A stretch of DNA of 64,000 nt from Cryptomeria japonica. Lineage: Eukaryota; Streptophyta; Pinopsida; Cupressales; Cupressaceae. Below, in pieces: positions 49,401-59,228 of this stretch. The stretch covers positions 478,358,900 to 478,422,899 of the forward strand of contig NC_081406.1 in NCBI RefSeq assembly GCF_030272615.1. Reading direction: 5' to 3'. How positions within the stretch are numbered: position 1 is the first letter of the stretch; each line of letters opens with the position of its first letter. Below the pieces are notes generated by a model. It made no database searches, was not told the DNA's origin, and saw only the letters and a list, made by a program, of their open reading frames with translations. Made by a program: the position numbers and the translations under genes.

Positions 49401-49417
49401 TCTCCTTCAACCTCCAT
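46414..49417 (-). pseudogene. Intron-containing DDE transposase-like gene of the 14.4-kb unit
   Basis: Reading the minus strand: an N-terminal segment (49417 to 49103); a helix-turn-helix-like block, SSLSFEFGFSRSTISKYVKR (about 48950-48860); RFDRIEDVVRNLLTSFWNDN; CCCRYHIEFDL; a Cys pair GICGTC; then three acidic blocks, SIVDFTENYSF (about 48050-48083), VWSDGCVAQFK (about 47774-47803) and SGHGKGEHDG (47662-47691), in D, D, E order. The C-terminal part has CFCSDCILENYVDC. In-frame GT-AG introns are 47360-47477, 46924-47053 and 46659-46794; the stop is at 46414-46416. At least three frameshifts and a TAG just before SGHGKG make it inactive. The block order resembles uncharacterised eukaryotic proteins I take to be transposases, perhaps Sola-like. 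An upstream exon is likely (acceptor near 49535). Confidence 0.65.
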
Positions 49418-49618
49418 TGGTTCAACTTCGGAAAGCGCCTCCCTATGTTCATCAACTATATTGTGTTCTTAAACAAGTTTGTTTTCCTCAGCTCCTGCTT
49501 GAGAACTCCCTTCTTCTCGAGCCCGTTCTGCACATAATTTAAGATGACAAAGAATATTTTTAATGCAATAAAATTCCAAGTTTAATTTGAAACCAAATTT
49601 TTAAGTCATTTAATAAGA

Positions 49619-50470
49619 CCTAAATATTATGTCTAAATAATAGGTGGACTATTATGTCATATTTAAGACCTATTATTGTATAATAGGTCCTAATATCACA
49701 TTTAATAGGTCCTAATATCTGCATAATATAGGTCTCAAGGGGACTCTTGAGTATAATGTGAAATGTTTTTGCATATGTGGTCATATTAAGTCATATAAAT
49801 AGAACCTATTATGACATAATAGGCTGTAAATTTATGTCATATTTATGACCTATAATCACATAATAAGTCCTAATATCACATAATAGGTCTTATTATTACT
49901 TAATATGACAACGCATGCAAAATTTTTTCACATTAATATACTTGACTCCCCTTAAGACAAATATATTATGTGATATTAGGAAATGTATTATGTGATATTA
50001 AAGGACCTATCACATGCGATTAAATAGGTCTTAAATATGGCATAAGTTAGAACCTTTTATGACATAATAGGTCTTATTAATTATGACTTAATACATGACC
50101 ACATATGCAAAAACATTTCACATTATACTTGACTCCCCTTAAGACCTATATTATATGCAAATATTATGACCTATTATGTATGTGATATTAGGACCTAAAT
50201 TATGCGATAATAGGTCATTAATTTATCACATACATAATAGGCCCTAATATCTCATAAACATAGGTCTTAAGGCCTAGACTAAAGTATATTTAATGTGAAA
50301 TATTTTTGCATGTGTGGTCATGTTATTACGTCATAATAAGAACTATTATGTCATATTTAAGATAGGTATTATCACATATAATAGGTCTTAATATCACATA
50401 ATAGGTTCTAGTATCTCATAATATAGGTTTTAAGGGGACTTGAAAGTATAATGTGAAATATTTTTGCATA
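49619..50470. repeat. AT-rich palindromic array, right half of the 14.4-kb unit
   Basis: Degenerate copies of AATATCACATAATAGGTC and its complement GACCTATTATGTGATATT alternate through about 850 bp. Three interspersed words, near 49735, 49945 and 50128, read ATAGGTCTCAAGGGGACT or the complement CTCCCCTTAAGACCTATA. It mirrors the GC-richer palindromic array on the left side of the unit. Confidence 0.85.
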
Positions 50471-50515
50471 CACTTGAAAACAAAGAAGACACAATGTTTG
50501 TTTGTTTGAAAGTGT

Positions 50516-51060
50516 TTGATTGTTTTGATCATGCAAGCACAAATTCCAGGGCTGGACGAGACAATAGTTGTTGAATCTCACTTGGGGGGTTACCCCGAGC
50601 TATGCAATTCAGAGCGGATACTTAGGTGCTTGACCCCATTGGCTCTCCTCCATGACACTCACTTCTCTGGGGCAGCCAACCACCAGTCCCCACAAAAACT
50701 CCTCGTGGTGAACTTTGTATCTCTACTAAGAACTGTAAGAATGTGAGCCGCTTTAGAGGTCCGACCTCCTGCGCCAACAACTAGAAGGTTTTTGGCTTCT
50801 AACACAAAAGGTGTATAGTAAGGGCATCTGTTCAGGCGGGCATAGATCAGACGAGTTAACGTCACTATGCCATTCTAGCACCCATTGCTTGCAATTTTCA
50901 TTACAATCACTTTTATTTATAGTGGTTTGGAAAAGCTTGGCTTTAGCTTGTTACCACTTTGGGTCATTCCCTCTCACTGAGGCTTAAGGGCTACTCGGGA
51001 GGCAGACCCCTTTCTAAGGATAAAACAAAAAGAGCCTATTGCTCAAGACACAAAAGAAGT
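50516..51060. other. GC-richer block of unknown origin
   Basis: Composition changes sharply to near-balanced between AT-rich neighbours. Landmarks are CCAACCACCAGTCCCCACAA, GGTCCGACCTCCTGCGCC, AGGCGGGCATAGATCAGACG and a final CACTGAGGCTTAAGGGCTAC. Both strands have short open frames (50516-50746, 50659-50865) without recognisable motifs. It could be an exon or leader of the transposon, or a small inserted fragment. Confidence 0.4.
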
Positions 51061-51860
51061 TTGTTAATTTTAGAGCACCAATTGCAGTGTTTGCTAAACT
51101 ATAAAGACACATGAGTTCAAAATCTAAATTAAATTATATATTTATGGACTATCTAAATTAAATTATAAATTATAAATTATAAATGGGAAAGAGAGGGGTC
51201 CTAAAGATCTAAATTTTAAATTAAAACCATGATCTATTATAAATGGACTTAAGGGGGCAAATAAAATGTCAAATTACACAAGCAACAAGTTAATGGAATT
51301 TGAAATGCAAATACACATATTATTTCAAATTAAAACATAATTATTTTTAATTAAAACGAGATTATTTTTAATCCTACCATTTCTTATTGATTTAATAAAA
51401 TAACATCATTTAGAATTATTTAAGAGAATTATTATATAAATTAAATTAATTTAATTTAATTAATATTATTTAAAATAATTTTCATAAAAATATTAGATAA
51501 AAAATATTTAACTAATACTAACAAATAAACACAATTTTCGGTATGTAATACATATAAAATTAAATAGAAATAAAAATAAAAAATACATATTTGCATCATG
51601 ATATCTTTGCCTTCTTTGTTCTCGATATCTTTGTTTTGTTTTGGGTGAATAATTCCTTGAAGTCTTATTTTGCCTTCTCTTCTTGTTCCCCATGCTTTTG
51701 AAATAACCTTCAAATATCTTCAAATTATTGCCCTCAAAATAAATTTCAAATGTCTTCTTTCATAAAAAAATGCGAATTGTTCTAATCATTTGTGTGTTAA
51801 AAAATGAAAAAAAAAAATGTATATTTATGACATACTAAAATGTTGAAAAAAAAAAAAATT
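51061..51860. other. AT-rich spacer in the 14.4-kb unit
   Basis: No coding or repeat signal beyond AT-rich words. Open frames here are Lys/Asn/Tyr-rich by-products. Confidence 0.5.
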
Positions 51861-51867
51861 GGGTCAG

Positions 51868-52022
51868 CCAAGGTTCGAACAAACGCTGACAATTACAAAA
51901 GGTAGGGTTCGTTTGAATCCGTCTGTTACATGAAAATACACGCCGTTATTTTGCCTATGGGGTTCGAGCGAAGGGGGGTTCGATCAAAACCCCCTTCGCT
52001 CAAACCCATGTTCGCTTGAACT
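51868..52022. repeat. Right subterminal palindromic motif cluster
   Basis: Variants of GGTTCGANCGAACC: AAGGTTCGAACAAACG, GGGTTCGTTTGAATCC, GGGGTTCGAGCGAAGGGG and GTTCGCTTGAAC. GAGCGAAGGGGG and CCCCCTTCGCTC form a hairpin (about 51966-52001). It is the counterpart of 38545-38765. Confidence 0.7.
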
Positions 52023-52793
52023 GCCTTTTTTGAGATCTCTCCTCAAATTCTTCAGAATTCTAAGAAAAATTTGCCTTCAAACCTCTGGTTCAAGGCTCAA
52101 ATGAAAGAATCTTGATAACCCAAAAATATAAGATGGTAGTGCTCAGAGCAAGCTTTCCAACGAGTACAGTTTTATTAAATTGTGAATTTATTATGTTCTT
52201 GTTTTTTAATTTTATGAAATAGTGGGTTTTCACCGAACATGAACATCTCTATTCAACGCGTTGGAAAAAATAGGAAACTAATTCAAATTTTTTTGAAAAA
52301 TATCTATGCCCTAGGTATTGATGTCTTCTTTCTAACAAAAAAAATAAAATTGAATTTTGATATATATAGAACAAGATGTGTGTTCAAACCTAAACCTATG
52401 TCTGAAATATAACTAGTCGGACTTCAAAACTTAATAAAATGAAAAATATTCAACATATCACTATCCAACCAACAACAAGGCCTGGATATTGATATTACAA
52501 ACCAAAATTCAAAAGAACTGAGTTTTTATCATTTATGGAGAAAAAGTTATGCGTTTCGGGAGACACATCACTCTTAAAAAATGTAGTTTACTATAAAAAA
52601 CTACTTTTCGAGGGAGTTGGAATTTAAAAAAAAAAAATCTTCCATTTTTTTTTGAAAAAAATATATTTAGAATCTACAAATAAAATTCTACAAATCACTA
52701 ATTTACATCATCTTCAAATTCTTAATAGTTTAAAAGTTATAGTTGTTGGAAGTTGAAGATTATTTAAAAAATGCTCATCTTAGTGTCAAAAGT
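52023..52793. other. Right subterminal spacer of the 14.4-kb unit
   Basis: AT-rich, no coding signal. The innermost bases next to the right terminal repeat show slight similarity to the interrupted retroelement (compare 14285-14320), which is the main reason for some doubt about the exact boundary. Confidence 0.45.
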
Positions 52794-52829
52794 GGCAAAA
52801 AAGTGGGAACCATTATTGTGAGTTCACCC
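52794..52829 (-). repeat. Right terminal inverted repeat of the 14.4-kb unit
   Basis: 36 bp, ending CCATTATTGTGAGTTCACCC. Inverse complement of 38467-38500 apart from one substitution and two extra A residues. Confidence 0.75.
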
Positions 52830-55800
52830 TATGATATTCCAGCTAGCTTGCCTTGGCAAATACTAATATGCTTGTCTATATCAGCTGTGAACATGGGCAA
52901 TATAAGACAAGACTTATATATCTTACCACCTTTAGTTAGAGCCTTAGAGATTGTTTGCAGTCCTTTGTTTAATCTAACTCTGTCATCCTCAATCATTTTC
53001 CAAAAGGTCCGCATACGAACCTCCTTAAATCTGTCAAGAACTCTCTTGGTGGTTGACTTTTCCAATGAATCAAAATTGGTATTAATATTATTAATCAATT
53101 ATAATAATTTACTGGAGGGGTTAGAATTTGGATCTAGTTGTATTTCCAGTACCATCTTTTGTAAAACACCAATATACATCTCAATCAACTTCTTATCCTC
53201 ACTTTCAGACTTAACTAGGTCTTGACTATCTTGAGCCTAAACTGCAGCTACAACCATCAACCTTTCAGCTGGAGACATCTAACCTATATCTAAAGGACCA
53301 TCAAGATTGATTGAAATATGAGGTAGAATTCTTGTCCCTTTGACCTTAGGAGTGTCAATTGCCGGAGTATCAACAATTTTCTTCCCTTTATCCACCTCTT
53401 CTCCTTTATCCCATGCCTTTTCCTTCTCAGGTTCTTCTTCTCTAGCATCATCCCCTTTAGCCTTTGCATCGGTGTCACCACTTGGTGCAATATCATCTTT
53501 TGGGGCCTCATGAACTTCTCCAATATTCCTTTCCACCAGAGGATTTAGACTTATCTCTGCATCAAGAGCTACACTTGCTTGATCTTCTGGATATGCCTTA
53601 GTCTGAGTTTCATCCTTTTGATCACCAGGAACACTTGTATGTACTTCCGGATGGGAAGTATTCTCCTTCTGTGCGGCATCATCATATAAATGGTTTTTCT
53701 TTATGATCTTTCTCCATATTTCTTCAGTCTCTTTCCTAACTTCTTTAACCCTGCCAATCATAAATCTATTAACTCTGTTTTTGCTTCTAAATTCTTTCTT
53801 ATTGGCTTGATCAATGAGTTTATTTGCTTCATCTTGGGAAATGCAAGTGCAAATGTTGATTAATTCTCTCTCTCTTTCATCTCTTTGTCCACTCTGCTGG
53901 CAATCAGCCTCCTAACATCAAGAAAGCTATACAAATCTTTGGGAATGCTTCATTCCAATTCAATCAAAGATTTGCTGAAGTTGTACAAATACAAAACAAA
54001 AACATCCTCAACTTCCCTTTTCTCACTTTCATCAAGATGCTCATAGTAAGCACTGACATTTTTCAAATTTCCATTTACAACTAGTTCTTTCACAGTCAAT
54101 GGAGGAACAACAATGTATTTACCTTCCAATTTTCTGGATTCAAGAGCTTCATCAAGCTCCATTCCCACCTTTCTTCCTCTCTTAGGCCTTCTAGTTGGAG
54201 CTGGTTCTGACTTTTCCTTTTTACTCTGCTTAGCACCACAAGATTGTGGTTTCCTAACCACTCTGACAAACTCTCCTTTCTTCTTGGCATGCTCAGCTTC
54301 TCCATCTGACTCAGTTTCAGATGCAACCGGAGATACAACAACATATGTCCTCTTTGGTTTCTCCTTCTACTTCAATACTCCTTTCTTAGATGATCTTTGA
54401 GCTGTAGATGACTTCACCAAAGTAGAGACAAACTTGTTCTCCTTAGGTTTTGATTTGGAAGGAACCGATTCCGCCTTAGGCTTCTTTGATTCCTCTTTAG
54501 CTTCCATTTGTGCCTTCTTCTCCCTCGCTTGCTTGATCACCTCTCTAGTGAATCCCATTTGCACAACCACTGCCTCAGCCATTTTAGATACCTTTCTTTT
54601 TCTTGTTGGCTGGGTGAATTTCTCATGTAAATCCATATCCTTCTCCTTGAAGGTGCCAAATCTTGGTTCATTTGAGTCCACCCTTTTGCTCAGAAGTGTT
54701 GAGCATAGAACTCAAGTGTTTGGGTATCAACCTCACAGCCCATTGACATTATCCACACTATTCTTGGTTCTACTATCTCCATATGGCATTGGTCCTTATC
54801 GACCATTAAATAGATAGTGTCTGCATATTTGTCTACTACCTCCTTAGGGATCCTTACTCTATTCTTCATTCTGCCTTGGAAGATTTTAAAGAAGCTCCAC
54901 AGGAAGTTGTCTAATTCTCTCAGTTTCCCAATCTCTGCAGACCTTATTTGATCTAAGAGGCCACCGGTAAGTCAAAGAGACTCCTAGGGATGCGACCCCG
55001 AGTTGACATGCTGCCACCATCACTGAGGGAGCCTCAGATGTCCGGGTGGACAAACATACTATACAGGCTAGGAGGAGGACCTTAGACCCACCATTTTGAT
55101 GAGGGGTTCTTTGGATGGTGGACCCAACAGATGATAGGCATTGATGACTATGCCTCCAATGACATGGATTTCTGTGGAGACTCAGATATGGCCTCTTTCT
55201 ATCTATATTTAGTGCAAAGCACCCCTTTCATCTTGGTTAGCCTGGGAAGGGAAGAATAATATCTACCTAATCTTCATGGAGACATGGATGAACTTTATGT
55301 GGCCTAGACGACCCACTGTTTCCTATAATCAAGCTTAGATCTAAGATTGAGAGATACTAATAGATGGTTAGCTAATAGATCTATAGCGGGGCTTGGGCTG
55401 CTCACTCATTCCATTTCCCCGATAACAACGAGTAAGAAGATGTGCTCCAGCTGAGAAGAGTATAAATCCAAGAACATCACCAGCCACTCAATAGATATTG
55501 TATGAGAGAGCGAGTAGAATGAGATGGAAGATAAGTTCTTCATCTCATTCATTTCCAAGGAGATGAGCAAGATAAGAGGTTCTTCTTTTTCTCCAGCTTT
55601 TTGGCTTACTACTCGCCTTACTGTAATGAATTCACTATCCTTTAATAAGGCCAAGGTTCTCTATGGAGTTATGTACAGGTTGGGTTCCTAAGTTTCTGAT
55701 ATAGGGGCATTAGATAAGCAAGCGTTTTTATGTCAGGATAGTCCAAAATATCTCATACCTCTATCATGCCTACCTAACATATATTGAGTATCTCTATCAA

Positions 55801-56636
55801 TTAGATTTACCAAATCGAGAATACAAAGCCCATTGGACTCTCCTTGTTCCGAGAATCTCATTCATGAAATAAAGTGCAAGACAAATAATTAGAGAACCAA
55901 ATTTTAAAACATGCTTCTTATCAGATTTAATCTTCTTCAAATTGCTGAGAAGATCTTCAAGAAAGACTGAACATAGATCATATTGCATGTCCTCTTTCAC
56001 CATTTGATACGCTGCATAAATTGCAGCACCAGAGATAGAATTCAATCAGCTAGACTGGTAGACTTTATAGCCAATGATCATGGATGCAAATCTCACATCA
56101 TGCTCTAGGATATCATCAATGGTCATAGATCTGCTATCAAATTGAGCACCGATTAGCTTTATAATGGTTGGGTTTGTTACCTTCCTCAAATTAGGTTTCC
56201 CACCGGTTTGTTTCAGGCATGTGACTGCATGGATTTCCTGCTGGGTTATCTTGTATGTTTTGTCTAGCCAGATAAACTCATCATGCACATGGCTCAGAAT
56301 GTACCTCACCCATTCATCCTCATCGAATGTCGAGAAGTTCAAACAAACTGGGTGAAACCCTTCCTCTGCAACTGTGCATATTCTGGTTTGGGATTACTAG
56401 CTCCATCCATTATGTGGCCAGTATACAAGGTCAATATGTCCTTATTCACGGTTTCCTCAATTGTACAGTGAATCTATGCCCTCACATCATCAATATGTAA
56501 AACTCCATATGGAACAGACAAAAAAAGCACTGTTTGGATCATCCTCAACAAACTTAAATGGATGTTTCTTAAATTGCAGCCTTGCATGTTCAAAAACCTC
56601 TACTACCAAGGGTGTATTAACAGAAGAAGATGCCAT
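52830..56636 (-). pseudogene. ORF2 of pol-less LTR family, N-terminal and middle part (copy 2)
   Basis: It starts at 56636 (MASSSVNTPLVVEV, cf. copy 1 MASASASG...TPLVVE) and reads toward lower coordinates: DSRSMTIDDILEHDVRFASM, YDLCSVFLEDLLSNLKKIK, FGSLIICLALYFMNEI, KEKDMDLHEKF, a basic block (KSKPKENK, RRPKRGRK), VPPLTVKELVVNGNL, a Glu/Lys/Asp-rich section and IYKSCLILPMF. It ends at the insertion point. Several stops and shifts are present. A stretch of about 800 bases (54960-55790) has no counterpart in copy 1, while the basic block at 53950-54560 is largely missing from copy 1. Function is unknown; no enzyme motif is seen. Confidence 0.65.
54960..55790. other. Copy-2-specific stretch inside ORF2
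   Basis: Copy 1 joins the flanking blocks (FLNEI... and YFKSFQASMQSKERI) within about 100 bases, whereas here some 800 bases intervene. Part reads on the plus strand with few stops (EPQMSGWTNILYRLGGGP; GFFGWWTQQMIGIDDYASND). It is probably a secondary insertion. No ends were recognised. Confidence 0.45.
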
Positions 56637-57035
56637 TTCAATAATTTTAGGGTTCAAAATACGCTTCAGTAAATACCTTTTGCTTATGTTGGATGCACAA
56701 TGGTCTTTTGTCAGATCGCCTTAAGCTTTTGATCACCTTGAAATCTAGTTCACCTTGCTCTGCTGCTTCAGCTCTTTTCTCGCAATGTGAGAAATAATTC
56801 ACATTTCTCCCTTTTTAACTTCACAAACCCTAATTTTAAGTTGACATAAATGCACTGGCAAGGTTCAACCAGATGCCCTATTTAGCATAAACTAACTCAC
56901 CGGATTCAAATATTGATATGATGAATTCCGGATAATCATTTCCAAACATCTGCAATCAATCTTGATTGATCACAGATCTCTCCAAGGGTTCTGCAAGATT
57001 TTGCATGAAGATGTCACCCCCTAAGGCCAAATGCC

Positions 57036-58192
57036 TTAGTTACTAGATGAAGTATCTGCACCAGATTCAGGTACAGATCCACTAGCTGCCTTGGATTCAT
57101 CTTTTCTGACCCACATCTTCTCATGCTTATCTTTGATCTCTTCTACTTTTGCCTTCCCCTTTTCATTATCTTTGTCTACCAGAGCATTTTTGCTTCTACA
57201 ATACTTTGCAATGTGACCAGGCTTGTTGCATGCACGACAAACAACTTTTTTCTATATAGGTCTGAAATTCATCTGATTTGGTCTCATCTTGCACTAATTA
57301 GAGCTATGTCCAAACATCCCACAAGCATAACATCTCTTGTTCTAAAAATTGTTCATTACTACTTTGCACATGTTTGACTTGTGACCAAAATTATTGCATA
57401 TGAAACAATGGCTAGTAAAGGTAGTACCATTGTTCATATTGTTCATTCCATTATTCATCCTACTTCTGCATTGATTTGCCATATGACCAAATTTATTGCA
57501 AGTAAAACATCTACCATTGTATTTGTGGGCATTAGGCTGTCTTATCAGAGGATTATTCCTCTTCTTATGATTAGGCTTTACATTGCTTTGTCCAGATCCA
57601 AAGGATTCATCTTTCTCAAACCCGAGTCCTCGGATGTCTTTTCCATGTCTTTGACTTTCTAGCATCTCATCAAGCCTTGCTGAGCTAGCATTGATTTTGT
57701 CTTTGTATTTATTTGCAGTAGCAAGTTCATCTCTTAGGGAAACAACATGTCTCTCAAGTTATTGACCATTATTCCTTGATTGTGTCAATTCAAGCTTCAA
57801 CAGATCATTCTGATAAGTAAGCCCAAAGCATTCATCTACTCTATCCTTCAATGATTGAGTCAAACTTTCTTCATTCTTAGATTCTAGTCTTCAATCTCCT
57901 TAGTCAGCCTCATCACAATGGATTGCATCTCATTCTTCAATGCATCATTCTCTCTAGCAAACTTATCACATTCATCAGCTTTGTCTTGATTTTCCATGCT
58001 TTGATCTTCTTTATCCTTTAGTTTGTCCATCAGTTCTTTCCTCTTGTCTCTTGAAGTGTTCACTTGATCTTTCAAATCATTAATGAAATATTCAGCTGCA
58101 TTCAGGTTTCTCTTTAAGGAACTTATTTCATTTCTTGTTGCATCAAGATCCTCAAGTGCCACACAAAGTTGTCTCTGCAAACCATAATCCAT
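57036..58192 (-). pseudogene. Gag-like protein, coiled coil plus four CCHC zinc knuckles (copy 2)
   Basis: Minus frame from ATG 58192 (MDYGLQRQLCVALEDLDATR), 49 bases inside the primer-binding site, to TAA 57036-57038. The first ~100 codons are an uninterrupted Lys/Glu/Asp-rich coiled coil. A decayed middle follows, then four knuckles: CFTCNKFGHMANQC, CFICNNFGHKSNMC, CYACGMFGHSSN-C and CRACNKPGHIAKYC. Knuckle number, order and spacing equal those of copy 1. The role is RNA binding and packaging by analogy with other Gag proteins. Stops between the coiled coil and the knuckles make it inactive. Confidence 0.8.
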
Positions 58193-58242
58193 TGATTCAA
58201 TCTCTCAGACCTTGCTCAAGCGGTTAAGCTTCCTTAGAGGAA

Positions 58243-58260
58243 CTAGGCTCTGATACCAAT
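58243..58260 (-). other. Primer-binding site of the pol-less element (copy 2)
   Basis: The reverse complement reads ATTGGTATCAGAGCCTAG directly after the LTR end CCAACA, a standard initiator tRNA-Met site. Confidence 0.85.
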
Positions 58261-59228
58261 TGTTGGAATCAAGGATCATTGAGGGGGGGGGGGGGTGAAT
58301 CAATGATCTATAGGTAAATAAATTTTCTGACTTACTCTCAAATTATTGGAAACATATGCAAGAAAGTAAAATGCAAAAACACAAGATAATCAACCACAAA
58401 ATCATAATTCCAGGATTTTTTTACGTGGAAACCCAAATGGGAAAAACCACATTGGGATTTGAACCCACAATATTATTCTACTATGGCTAGTAGCAAAGCA
58501 ATATTACAAAAGTGGAATGTAGTAGCATTCAGACATACTGCCTAAAGCTCACTGCTCAATTACAATAAGGGATACAACCCTAGAAGGGTCACTACCTTAC
58601 AAATTATTTAAAATGATGAATTACAATGGTTGAACTCCAAAATAGCATCAAACAATGCGTGGATGAGTTTCGATTAAGTGTAAAAACTCGACTATATTTG
58701 CTCTGCAACTCTGCTCTATTTTTTGTTCAGTCAGCTACCAGATCAAGAATGCACTCGTGAAACTGCGCCAAAAAGGTTTCTTGATCACTACTCGCTCATA
58801 TCACACCATACCACACACCAAAAAGATCTTCTACATCCGTCTTTTATATATATATATATATTATATATCTGCAATCACAAAATAAATAATTATCAAGTCA
58901 ACCTGTAATGTAATGTGTAATCATGAGTCAACTTGAACTGGATCACCAAAAATATATGTGGATCATCTAAATGATGTTAAAATGATTTCTATATCTCAGC
59001 CCTATCATCCCATGCACGGATCTGACCACCACAATCACCAGAAAACTTTTAGACCAAAACTACTCTACTTATCCTAAAATACCAGTTATTTGTCACCTGA
59101 TCACATTCACTTCCGGTTACCAAAACTCATAATTACCGGATATGATTTCTATGAAGAGTTGCCACAATGACATCCCTAGACCATTATTCATGCATCAGTA
59201 TACACCGGATGAGTGTCAATTGCCAACA
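58261..59228 (-). repeat. 5' LTR of the pol-less element
   Basis: 968 bp. In element orientation it begins TGTTGGCAATTGACAC and ends CCTTGATTCCAACA, with a run of about 13 C residues near the end. It matches 36971-37876 over its length and is followed by the right ATATG target duplication (59229-59233). Confidence 0.9.

Larger units (their letters stand above)
38467..52829. mobile_element. Large DNA transposon-like unit with terminal inverted repeats, 14.4 kb
   Basis: Terminal inverted repeats lie at 38467-38500 and 52794-52829. The left one starts GGGTAAACTCACAATAATGG and the right one, in reverse complement, GGGTGAACTCACAATAATGG; both go on with TTCCCACTTTTTTGCC-like sequence. Flanking bases are TGTG (38463-38466) and TATG (52830-52833), a probable 4-bp target duplication with one change. 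Skipping the unit plus one copy restores the reading frame of the interrupted ORF2. Inside are palindromic motifs near both ends, repeat arrays, an unknown plus-strand gene and a minus-strand transposase-like gene with introns. The combination fits an old autonomous cut-and-paste transposon. A 4-bp duplication is the length known for Sola elements, but CACTA-type ends and 3-bp duplications do not fit. An inversion breakpoint is the main alternative. Confidence 0.7.
36971..59228 (-). mobile_element. Pol-less LTR retrotransposon, minus strand, interrupted by a 14.4-kb insertion (copy 2)
   Basis: The outer ends are TGTTGGAATC at 36971 and TGCCAACA ending at 59228. Identical 5-bp target duplications ATATG lie at 36966-36970 and 59229-59233, which joins the two halves into one insertion 22.3 kb apart. 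LTRs are 36971 to about 37876 (3') and 58261-59228 (5'). The primer-binding site ATTGGTATCAGAGCC is next to the right LTR on the minus strand. In element order it carries the Gag-like frame (58192 to 57036), ORF2 (56636 to 52830), the 14.4-kb insertion, then the ORF2 tail (38466 to 38123) and the 3' LTR. It is a diverged sister of the plus-strand element at 10314-14801. No pol motif is seen. Confidence 0.85.

Noticed and set aside
38467-52829. CACTA (En/Spm) classification of the large unit
   Set aside because: Starting the repeat at CACAATAATGG leaves ACT/AGT flanks that are inverted and not a direct 3-bp duplication; the ends do not read CACTA and no TNP2-type transposase was recognised.
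52743-53225. 160-codon plus-strand open frame
   Set aside because: It is the antisense shadow of ORF2 of the pol-less element and crosses the insertion boundary.
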